This document shows positions 1-5,498 of a stretch of 5,773 nt of DNA, in pieces. The stretch spans positions 1-5,773 of the forward strand of contig CALAKR010000486.1 in the NCBI GenBank assembly GCA_937923225.1. The letters run 5' to 3'. Within the stretch, counting starts at the first letter, position 1, and each line of letters begins with the position of its first letter. The notes beneath the pieces are model-generated. The model was not told the origin of the DNA. It ran no database searches and worked only from the letters and a program-made list of their open reading frames with translations. The position numbers and the translations under genes were made by a program. Source of the DNA: an uncultured Aquabacterium sp. GTDB taxonomy: Bacteria > Pseudomonadota > Gammaproteobacteria > Burkholderiales > Burkholderiaceae_C.

Positions 1-1512
1 AAGGCCGGCCTCACGCATTGCACGCCCGATGAGTTCGCGCGCCTGCAGCAGCTCAACGCCGATTACAAGGACCGCTTCGGCTGGCCCTTCATCCTGGCCG
101 TGCGCGGCCCGCGCGGCGCGGGCCTGAGCCGCCAGCAGATCATCGAGACCTTCGCGCGGCGCCTGCGCCTGCCGGCCGATTTCGAGCGCGCCGAATGCCT
201 GCGCAACATCCACCGCATCGCCGAGATCCGCCTGAACGACAAGTTCGGCGTGGCGCCCGAGCAGGGCAACCTGATCCTGGGTTGGGCCGATGACCTGGCT
301 GTGCACAGCGAGCCTGGCTATGTGGAGCAAGGCCAGCTCACCGTCACCTACCTGACACCCGCGCACCAGGCCGCCGCCGCGCAACTGGTGCAGTGGATGA
401 AGGACGATTGCGGTTTCGACGAGGTGAGCATCGATGCCGTCGGCAACGTGGTGGCCCGCTACCACGGCATCGATCCCCAAGCCCCGTACCTGCTGACCGG
501 CTCGCACTACGACACCGTGCGCAACGGCGGCAAGCACGATGGCCGCCTGGGCATCTTCGTGCCCATGGCCTGCGTGCGTGAGCTGCACCGCGCGGGCAAG
601 CGCCTGAAGCACGGCATCGAGCTCGTCGGCTTCGCGGAAGAAGAAGGCCAGCGCTACAAGGCCACCTTCCTGGGCTCTGGCGCGCTGACCGGTGATTTCG
701 ACCCGCGCTGGCTGGACCAGGTCGATGCCGACGGCATCCCCATGCGCGACGCGATGAAGGCCGCCGGCCACAGCGCCGATCTGGCCGACATCGTCAAGCT
801 CAAGCGCGATCCCCAGCAGTACCTGGGCTTCGTTGAAGTGCACATCGAGCAAGGCCCCTGGCTGGACGAGATCGACCAGCCGCTGGGCGTGGTGACGGCC
901 ATCAATGGCAGCGCGCGCTACACGGGCGAGGTGATTGGTCTGGCCAGCCACGCGGGCACCACGCCGATGGACCGACGCAAGGACGCCGCCGCCGCCGTGG
1001 CCGAACTGGTGCTCTACGTGGAAGAGCGCGCATCGCAAGATTTGAAGGCACCCAGCGGCCCCTCCGTGGGCACCGTGGGCGTGCTGCACGTGCCGGGCGG
1101 CTCGATCAACGTGGTGCCCGGCCGCTGCCAGTTCACGCTGGATTTGCGCGCCCCGCTGGACACGCAACGTGACAGCTTGGCCGCCGACGTCGAAGCCCGC
1201 CTGGCCGCCATCTGCGCGCGACGCGGCGTGGACTACGTGCTTGAGCGCACGCTGACCGCAGCGGCCGCTCCCTCCAATCCTGCATGGCAGGCACGTTGGG
1301 AAGCCGCTGTCAGCCAGTTGGGCCTGCCCGTGGTCAAGCTGCCCAGCGGCGCCGGCCACGACGCCATGAAGCTGCACGAGGTGATGCCGCAGGCCATGCT
1401 CTTCGTGCGTGGCGGCAATGCCGGCATCAGCCACAACCCGCTCGAAACCATCACCAACGACGACGCGCAACTGTGCGTCGACGCGTTCACGCATCTGCTG
1501 GAAGGTCTATGA
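1..1512 (+). CDS. uraD: Bifunctional OHCU decarboxylase (UraD) / allantoate amidohydrolase fusion, 5' truncated
   Basis: The reading frame is open from base 1, so the true start lies upstream; the GTG at 100 is inside a conserved domain and is not the start. Codons 1 to about 80 match the C-terminal half of OHCU decarboxylase: an N-A-D-Y-K-D-R-F-G-W-P-F-I core at codons 19-31, an arginine at 35, and a closing helix ending IAEIRLNDKFG. This enzyme decarboxylates OHCU to S-allantoin. After a linker, codons from about 115 to 503 form an M20-family allantoate amidohydrolase, which releases ammonia and CO2 from allantoate. Visible metal-site residues are His169 (GSHYDTV), Asp180 (DG), the Glu213-215 cluster (EEEG), His281 (VHIEQG) and His478 (GISHNP). 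The GAGHDA motif is also present. The UraD catalytic His and Glu should lie upstream of the window. Ureidoglycolate is the expected downstream product. The family calls are firm from motifs; the choice of allantoate over N-carbamoyl amino acids rests on the UraD fusion. Confidence 0.92.
   Translation, partial: KAGLTHCTPDEFARLQQLNADYKDRFGWPFILAVRGPRGAGLSRQQIIETFARRLRLPADFERAECLRNIHRIAEIRLNDKFGVAPEQGNLILGWADDLAVHSEPGYVEQGQLTVTYLTPAHQAAAAQLVQWMKDDCGFDEVSIDAVGNVVARYHGIDPQAPYLLTGSHYDTVRNGGKHDGRLGIFVPMACVRELHRAGKRLKHGIELVGFAEEEGQRYKATFLGSGALTGDFDPRWLDQVDADGIPMRDAMKAAGHSADLADIVKLKRDPQQYLGFVEVHIEQGPWLDEIDQPLGVVTAINGSARYTGEVIGLASHAGTTPMDRRKDAAAAVAELVLYVEERASQDLKAPSGPSVGTVGVLHVPGGSINVVPGRCQFTLDLRAPLDTQRDSLAADVEARLAAICARRGVDYVLERTLTAAAAPSNPAWQARWEAAVSQLGLPVVKLPSGAGHDAMKLHEVMPQAMLFVRGGNAGISHNPLETITNDDAQLCVDAFTHLLEGL
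1500..1511 (+). promoter_or_regulatory. RBS and ATGA stop/start overlap coupling the M20 gene to the fusion gene
   Basis: GGAAGG at 1500-1505 lies three bases before the ATG at 1509-1511. The TGA of the upstream gene (1510-1512) overlaps that ATG, giving a four-base ATGA junction. This decides the start of the second gene: the frame is open further upstream (from 1284), but that part lies inside the allantoate amidohydrolase domain and has no family similarity. Translational coupling is inferred. Confidence 0.75.
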
Positions 1513-2771
1513 CCGCTGCCTCTCTCTCGAACTACCAGGCGCTGGACGCCTGGATCGACGCCCATTTCGACGAGGAAGTGCGCTTCCTGCAGGCCCTGGT
1601 GCAGGTGCCCACCGACACCCCGCCCGGCAACAACGCGCCGCACGCCGAGCGCACCTCCGAGCTGGTGCAGGCCTTCGGCTGGCAGGCCGAGAAGCACGCC
1701 GTGCCCGAAGCCGAGGTTCGTGATTACGGCCTGACCACGCTGACCAACCTGATCGTGCGCCGCCGCTTCAGCCAACAGGGCCGCACCGTGGCGCTCAATG
1801 CCCATGGCGATGTGGTGCCGCCGGGCGAAGGATGGACGCACCCGCCCTATGGCGGCGAGATCGCCGAGGGCAAGCTGTACGGCCGTGCCGCCGCCGTCAG
1901 CAAGAGCGATTTCGCCACCTTCAGCTTCGCGTTGCGCGCGCTGGAGGCCTTGTCCAAGCAAGCCGATGCGCCCAAGCTCAACGGCGGTGTCGAATTGCAC
2001 TTCACGTACGACGAAGAGTTCGGCGGTGAACTGGGCCCCGGCTGGTTGCTTAAGCAGGGCCTGACCAAGCCCGACCTGCTGATCGCCGCCGGCTTCAGCT
2101 ACGAGGTCGTCACCGCGCACAACGGCTGCCTGCAGATGGAAGTGACCGTGCACGGCGTGATGGCGCACGCGGCGATCCCGCACACGGGCGTCGATGCGCT
2201 GCAGGGCGCGGTCACCATCCTCAACGCCCTGTACGCGCAGAACACGGCTTACAAGGCCATCACGTCCAAGGTTCCGGGCATCACCCACCCTTACCTGAAC
2301 GTGGGCCGTATCGAAGGCGGCACCAACACCAACGTGGTGCCGGGCAAGGTCGTGCTCAAGCTCGACCGCCGCATGATCCCTGAAGAGGATCCCGTCGTCG
2401 TGGAGGCCGACATCCGCCGGGTGATCGCCGAGGCCGCCGCCAGCTTCCCGGGCATCAAGGTGGACATCAAGCGCCTGCTGCTGGCCAACTCGCTGCAGCC
2501 GCTGCCGGGCAACCAGCCGCTGGTCGATGCGCTGCAGAAGCACGGCGAGGCCATCTTCGGCGTGCGCATACCGACCATGGGCACGCCGCTGTATACCGAC
2601 GTGCGGCTTTATTGCGCCCAGGGGATCCCCGCCGTGATCTACGGCGCCGGGCCGCGCACGGTGTTCGAATCCAACGCCAAGCGCGCCGATGAGCACCTGG
2701 TGCTCGACGACCTGCGCAAGGCCACCAAGGTGGTCGCACGCACCTTGCTGGATCTGCTGGCCATTGCATGA
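1509..2771 (+). CDS. M20-family metallopeptidase-like protein (ArgE/DapE type) with atypical metal site
   Basis: This 420-residue protein has the ArgE/DapE/M20 layout: a catalytic domain, a dimerisation domain from about residue 200 to 315, then the rest of the catalytic domain. Retained motifs are His99 and Asp101 in NAHGDVVPPG, Glu169-Glu170 in YDEEFGGE, His220 in VMAHAAIPHTG, GGTNTNVVPG in the dimerisation domain, and TDVR near residues 363-366. Lined up by eye with E. coli DapE, the bridging Asp of GRGAADMKG becomes Val130 (GRAAAVSKSD), the Glu of GEPS becomes Gly195 (AGFS), and the last His of the AHxxDE-type motif becomes Lys391 (AKRADEH). No signal peptide is visible, so it is probably cytoplasmic. 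It overlaps the UraD-allantoate amidohydrolase gene by ATGA, which suggests a job in ureide or amide nitrogen use, but the substrate is unknown. Names such as acetylornithine deacetylase or succinyl-diaminopimelate desuccinylase would be over-calls. The fold is certain; the function is not. Confidence 0.85.
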   Translation: MTAASLSNYQALDAWIDAHFDEEVRFLQALVQVPTDTPPGNNAPHAERTSELVQAFGWQAEKHAVPEAEVRDYGLTTLTNLIVRRRFSQQGRTVALNAHGDVVPPGEGWTHPPYGGEIAEGKLYGRAAAVSKSDFATFSFALRALEALSKQADAPKLNGGVELHFTYDEEFGGELGPGWLLKQGLTKPDLLIAAGFSYEVVTAHNGCLQMEVTVHGVMAHAAIPHTGVDALQGAVTILNALYAQNTAYKAITSKVPGITHPYLNVGRIEGGTNTNVVPGKVVLKLDRRMIPEEDPVVVEADIRRVIAEAAASFPGIKVDIKRLLLANSLQPLPGNQPLVDALQKHGEAIFGVRIPTMGTPLYTDVRLYCAQGIPAVIYGAGPRTVFESNAKRADEHLVLDDLRKATKVVARTLLDLLAIA

Positions 2772-2852
2772 GCATTGGATCGCGCGTAGCGAGCACCACC
2801 CAATGACACATTGAGCCACGTCATGAAACATCAAAATTTTTCGCTTCAAGGG
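2772..2852. other. Intergenic segment with short stem-loops after the M20 gene
   Basis: The region just after the M20 stop holds CATTGG (2773-2778) pairing with CCAATG (2800-2805), with an inner TCGC/GCGA stem (2780-2783 with 2789-2792). A competing small hairpin is CAATG (2801-2805), loop ACA, CATTG (2809-2813). There is no T-run directly after either, so a classical intrinsic terminator is not supported; the AAAATTTTT at 2833-2841 is about 20 bases away. The part around 2822-2860 is strikingly AT-rich for this window, fitting a promoter-upstream zone. I see no gene here. Confidence 0.4.
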
Positions 2853-2879
2853 TAAATTTCGGACACCACCTGCCGAAAT
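2853..2879 (+). promoter_or_regulatory. Sigma-28 (FliA) flagellar/chemotaxis promoter
   Basis: TAAA at 2853-2856, a 15-base spacer, and GCCGAAAT at 2872-2879 match the sigma-28 consensus TAAA-N15-GCCGATAA: four of four in the -35, exact spacing, and six of eight in the -10 including the invariant GCCGA. The expected transcription start is near 2887, giving a leader of about 105 bases to the ATG at 2992. Chemoreceptor genes are standard sigma-28 targets, so the context agrees. The match is seen directly; activity is inferred. Confidence 0.8.
2856..2879. repeat. Perfect 7-bp inverted repeat overlapping the sigma-28 promoter
   Basis: ATTTCGG (2856-2862) is the exact reverse complement of CCGAAAT (2873-2879), with a 10-base spacer. 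The left arm covers the last base of the -35 and the start of the spacer; the right arm covers nearly all of the -10. It could be an operator, or a chance by-product of the -10 sequence. No T-run follows, so it is not a terminator. Confidence 0.55.
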
Positions 2880-2979
2880 CTCCAGGGGAGCCTCATTTCT
2901 CCGCGCCTGGTTCGCACGCAGCCTCGCCCACGCGCCCCCTTCCTGACAACAGACACATGGCTCTGGCTGCGACACCCCA

Positions 2980-2994
2980 GAGGGGCCAGTCATG
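2980..2994 (+). promoter_or_regulatory. RBS and ATG marking the original chemoreceptor start
   Basis: GAGGGG at 2980-2985 is six bases before the ATG at 2992-2994, a textbook arrangement. By contrast, the ATG at 3036 that opens the intact receptor frame has no purine-rich Shine-Dalgarno sequence in the 15 bases before it. This indicates that translation of the receptor originally began at 2992, although that ATG is now out of frame. Confidence 0.7.
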
Positions 2995-3012
2995 TCGTTT
3001 TCAGGAACCTGA
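2992..3012 (+). pseudogene. Frameshifted 5' end of the chemoreceptor gene (MSFSGT-stop)
   Basis: The ATG at 2992 reads only six codons (MSFSGT) before TGA at 3010-3012. The receptor frame, read back from 3036, gives FRNLSIVGRLRL immediately before the Met, a typical basic cytoplasmic N-terminus of a chemoreceptor. One extra T in the TTTT run at 2998-3001 would join the two into MSFFRNLSIVGRLRL followed by the first membrane segment. I therefore read this as a one-base deletion in a homopolymer, real or a sequencing error. No ATG, GTG or TTG occurs in the receptor frame between 2943 and 3036. Confidence 0.7.
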
Positions 3013-3035
3013 GCATCGTCGGCCGCCTGCGCCTG

Positions 3036-4541
3036 ATGGCCGTCAACATCACCCTGGCCGTGCTGGCCTTGTCGGCGTACACCGGCATCGCGCACTACAA
3101 CTCCTCGATGGACCAGCGGCTGGCCGCCACCCGTGCCGTGGTCGAGCAATCCAAAAGCATCGCCGAGCGCTATGAGGCTGAAAGCAAGGCCGGCCGCATC
3201 AGCAGCGCCGACGCCCAGGCCAAGGCCATCGCCGAGATCAAGGCCATCCGCTACGACGGCAGCGAGTACGTCTGGATCAACGACATGACGCCCCGCATGG
3301 TGGCGCACCCGATCAAGCCCGCGCTGGATGGCAAGGACCTCAGCGACATGAAGGACCCGGCCGGCGTCTACCTGTTCAAGGAGTTCGTGGCCACCGTCAA
3401 GCGCAGCGGCGCCGGCTACGTGGATTACCAATGGCCCAAGCCCGGCCAGGAACAGCCCGAGCCCAAGCGCTCCTATGTGGCGGGCTTTGCGCACTGGGGC
3501 TGGGTGCTGGGTTCTGGCGTGTATGTGGATGTCGTCAAGGCCGAGGCCTTCCGCTTCGCGGGCATCAGCGTGGGCGTGGGCCTGCTGGTAGGCCTGGGCG
3601 TGCTGACGCAGGTGCACTTCATGGGCCGCTCGATGCGCCGCCGGCTGGAGTCGGCCGCCAATGCTCTCAATGCCATGGCCGCAGGCGACCTGACGGCCCG
3701 CCTGGATCTGGGCACGCATGATGAAATCGGCCGACTGCTGCAAGCCGTGGCCAGCACGCGTGACGGCCTGGCCCACATGGTGCGCGAAGTGCGCGCCGGC
3801 ACCGAGTACATCAGCACGGCCAGCACGCAGATCGCCACGGGCAACCAGGATCTGTCTGCCCGCACCGAGCAGACCGCCTCCAGCCTGCAGCAAACCGCAT
3901 CGAGCATGGAAGAGCTGACCAGCACCGTGCGCCACACCGCCGATGCCGCACGCCACGCCGATGGCCTGGCCCGTCAGGCCAGCGATTCGGCCAACAAGGG
4001 CGGCAACATCGTCGACCAGGTGGTCAGCACCATGCAGGACATCCATGGCTCGTCGCAGAAGATCGCCGACATCATCGGCGTGATCGACGGCATCGCCTTC
4101 CAGACCAATATCCTGGCCCTGAACGCCGCGGTGGAAGCCGCACGTGCCGGTGAGCAAGGCCGCGGCTTCGCCGTGGTGGCCGGTGAAGTGCGCGCACTGG
4201 CCCAGCGCTCGGCCACGGCCGCCCGCGAGATCAAGGCCCTGATCGGCAGCTCGGTCGAGCAGATCGCCAATGGCTCGAGTCCGGTGCAGAACGCCGGCGG
4301 CGCCATGACGGAGATCCTGACGAACGTGAAGCGCATGAGCGACACCATCGGTGAGATCAGCACAGCCGCCAACGAGCAATCCGACGGCATCGGCCAAGTC
4401 AATACCGCCGTGACGCACCTGGACCAGATGACGCAGCAGAACGCCGCGCTGGTGGAAGAATCGGCCGCCGCCGCCGAAAGCCTGCGCGAACAGGCACACC
4501 GTCTGGCCCCGGCCGTGGCGGTGTTCAAGCTGGCGGCCTGA
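3036..4541 (+). CDS. Methyl-accepting chemotaxis protein with periplasmic sCache_2 domain
   Basis: This is an inner-membrane chemoreceptor that senses small molecules in the periplasm and controls the CheA kinase through CheW. In order from Met 3036 (501 residues) it has TM1 at about 4-20 and an sCache_2 ligand domain at about 25-165. The ligand domain shows the signature blocks EYVWINDM, MVAHPIKPALDGKDLS, WPKPG and GWVLGSGVYVD. Then come TM2 at about 174-196, a HAMP domain at about 197-250 and a long helical signalling domain at about 260-490. The conserved hairpin tip runs from about 345 to 385 (IDGIAFQTNILALNAAVEAARAGEQGRGFAVVAGEVR, split here for reading as IDGIAFQTNILALN then AAVEAARAGEQGRGFAVV). 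There is no C-terminal pentapeptide tether for CheR/CheB. Starting at 3036 removes the usual basic cytoplasmic N-terminus; repairing the T-run would give about 516 residues. A sigma-28 promoter lies upstream. The ligand cannot be told from sequence; sCache_2 receptors often bind small organic acids. Confidence 0.93.
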   Translation: MAVNITLAVLALSAYTGIAHYNSSMDQRLAATRAVVEQSKSIAERYEAESKAGRISSADAQAKAIAEIKAIRYDGSEYVWINDMTPRMVAHPIKPALDGKDLSDMKDPAGVYLFKEFVATVKRSGAGYVDYQWPKPGQEQPEPKRSYVAGFAHWGWVLGSGVYVDVVKAEAFRFAGISVGVGLLVGLGVLTQVHFMGRSMRRRLESAANALNAMAAGDLTARLDLGTHDEIGRLLQAVASTRDGLAHMVREVRAGTEYISTASTQIATGNQDLSARTEQTASSLQQTASSMEELTSTVRHTADAARHADGLARQASDSANKGGNIVDQVVSTMQDIHGSSQKIADIIGVIDGIAFQTNILALNAAVEAARAGEQGRGFAVVAGEVRALAQRSATAAREIKALIGSSVEQIANGSSPVQNAGGAMTEILTNVKRMSDTIGEISTAANEQSDGIGQVNTAVTHLDQMTQQNAALVEESAAAAESLREQAHRLAPAVAVFKLAA

Positions 4542-4560
4542 TCCAGGTCAAGCAGGATCA
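4539..4560 (+). other. Stem-loop containing the chemoreceptor stop codon
   Basis: TGATCC (4539-4544, beginning with the stop codon) pairs perfectly with GGATCA (4555-4560) around a 10-base loop. A second weak stem, CAGGC (4570-4574) with GCCTG (4583-4587), follows. Neither has a T-run, so they are at best poor or factor-assisted terminator elements; they could also be chance. Confidence 0.3.
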
Positions 4561-4580
4561 CCCCAGCTTCAGGCGGCGGG

Positions 4581-4620
4581 TTGCCTGGCGCACCCGACAG
4601 TTTGAGACAATCGGGCCACG
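4581..4620 (+). promoter_or_regulatory. Possible promoter giving a nearly leaderless trhO transcript
   Basis: GACAAT at 4606-4611 resembles a -10 box (four of six) only nine bases before the trhO ATG, with TTGCCT at 4581-4586 as a weak -35 at a long 19-base spacing. Transcription would then begin only a few bases before the ATG. No Shine-Dalgarno sequence is visible in the GGGCCACG just before the start, which fits a leaderless or near-leaderless message. The evidence is suggestive only. Confidence 0.35.
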
Positions 4621-5487
4621 ATGTCCCAGGCCCCCTTGTTTCACATCTCGTTCTACAAGTTCGTCCCGCTGTCCGATCCGGATGGCGTGGTCGATCTGCT
4701 GCGCGAACTCGTCGCCCCGCTGACCGGCAGCGTGCTGGTCGCGCACGAGGGCATCAGCGGCGCACTGGCCGCCACGGCAGAGCTGCTCGACACCTTCGAG
4801 CATGCCATGCACCACGATCCGCGCCTGCACGGCTGGTTCAGCGACATGCCCTTCAAGCGCAGCGCCTGCACCACCCGCCCCTTCTGGAAGGTGCGCGTGC
4901 ACCGCAAGGACGAGATCGTGGCCCTGGGCGTGGATGGCGTCACCGGCGTCGTGCCTGAGCGCGCCGCAGGCAACCACCTCAGCCCGCAGGATTTCCGCGC
5001 ACTGATCAACCAGGACGATGTGGTGCTGCTGGACAACCGCAACCACTTCGAATACCGCCTGGGCCGCTTCAAGCGTGCCATCGACCCGGGCGTGGGCAAC
5101 TTCCGTGACTTCCCGGCCTACCTGCGCGAACAGGCGCCGCAGTGGAAGGCCGAAGGCAAGCGCGTCGCCATGTACTGCACCGGCGGCATCCGCTGCGAGA
5201 AGACCAGCGCGTGGATGCAGCGTGATCTGGGCCTGGACGTGTACCAGCTCGATGGCGGCATCGTGAACTTCCTGCATACGCTGCCGGATGCGGAGACCGA
5301 CTGGGATGGCGAGTGCTTCGTCTTCGACAACCGCGTGGCGCTGGATGCGCGCTTGCAAGAGACCGACACCACCGCGCACGAGGTGTATGACGATTCGCCC
5401 GATGAGGCCTGGCGGCTGGAGCGTGCCCAGCGGCTGGATTCGGTGAACCCCAAGCTGCGCAAGCCTGGCAAGCCAGAGAGGTCATGA
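4621..5487 (+). CDS. trhO: tRNA uridine(34) hydroxylase TrhO (YceA-type rhodanese protein)
   Basis: TrhO uses molecular oxygen to hydroxylate U34 in tRNA anticodons, the first step toward 5-methoxyuridine or 5-oxyacetyluridine, which widens wobble decoding. The 288-residue protein has the acylphosphatase-like N-terminal domain (about 5-95: FYKFVPLSD, VAHEGISGALAAT, FKRSACTTRPFWKVRVHRKDEIV, the last given in two overlapping parts FKRSACTTRPFW and KVRVHRKDEIV) and a rhodanese domain (about 115-215). The catalytic-loop signature CTGGIRCEKTSAWM carries Cys186, equivalent to the essential cysteine of the family, and Cys192. DNRNHFEYRLGRFKRAIDPG and FRDFPAYL are further family blocks. E. coli TrhO is about 350 residues with a cysteine-bearing tail; here the tail after CFVFDNRVALDARL has no cysteines and ends charged, so this is a short form. 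The ATG at 4621 fits the family N-terminus. It overlaps the next start region by ATGA and likely shares a message with the pseudouridine synthase gene. Confidence 0.93.
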   Translation: MSQAPLFHISFYKFVPLSDPDGVVDLLRELVAPLTGSVLVAHEGISGALAATAELLDTFEHAMHHDPRLHGWFSDMPFKRSACTTRPFWKVRVHRKDEIVALGVDGVTGVVPERAAGNHLSPQDFRALINQDDVVLLDNRNHFEYRLGRFKRAIDPGVGNFRDFPAYLREQAPQWKAEGKRVAMYCTGGIRCEKTSAWMQRDLGLDVYQLDGGIVNFLHTLPDAETDWDGECFVFDNRVALDARLQETDTTAHEVYDDSPDEAWRLERAQRLDSVNPKLRKPGKPERS

Positions 5488-5498
5488 AGCGGCGATGA
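5484..5498 (+). other. Four-codon mini-ORF (MKRR) bridging trhO and the pseudouridine synthase gene
   Basis: ATG at 5484 overlaps the trhO stop as ATGA (5484-5487), reads Met-Lys-Arg-Arg and ends at TGA 5496-5498, which itself overlaps the next gene's ATG (5495) as a second ATGA. AGAGAGG at 5475-5481 is two bases from the first ATG and 13 from the second, so neither spacing is ideal. Ribosomes could pass from trhO to the downstream gene by two successive stop/restart steps. It may be chance, as no product of four residues is expected to have a role. Confidence 0.35.

Noticed and set aside
1284..1508. Upstream extension of the M20 gene to the ATG at 1284
   Set aside because: The extension lies entirely within the fusion gene's coding region in another frame, is arginine-rich shadow sequence, and the ATGA overlap with an RBS at 1509 fits the family length.
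100..1512. GTG at 100 as the start of the first gene
   Set aside because: It lies inside the conserved UraD core and the frame is open to base 1, so the gene begins upstream of the window.
2833..2841. AAAATTTTT as the T-run of an intrinsic terminator for the M20 gene
   Set aside because: It is about 20 bases beyond the nearest stem, with no GC-rich hairpin directly before it; it fits better as AT-rich DNA upstream of the sigma-28 promoter.
1233..4499. A 1088-codon open frame on the minus strand spanning the end of the fusion gene, the M20 gene, the intergenic region and the chemoreceptor gene
   Set aside because: Over the M20 and chemoreceptor genes its codons are exact reverse complements of the sense codons. 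In that register a stop arises only where the sense strand uses TTA, CTA or TCA, which are rare in GC-rich genes. The translation shows no family and crosses a clear promoter, so it is a composition artefact, though strikingly long.
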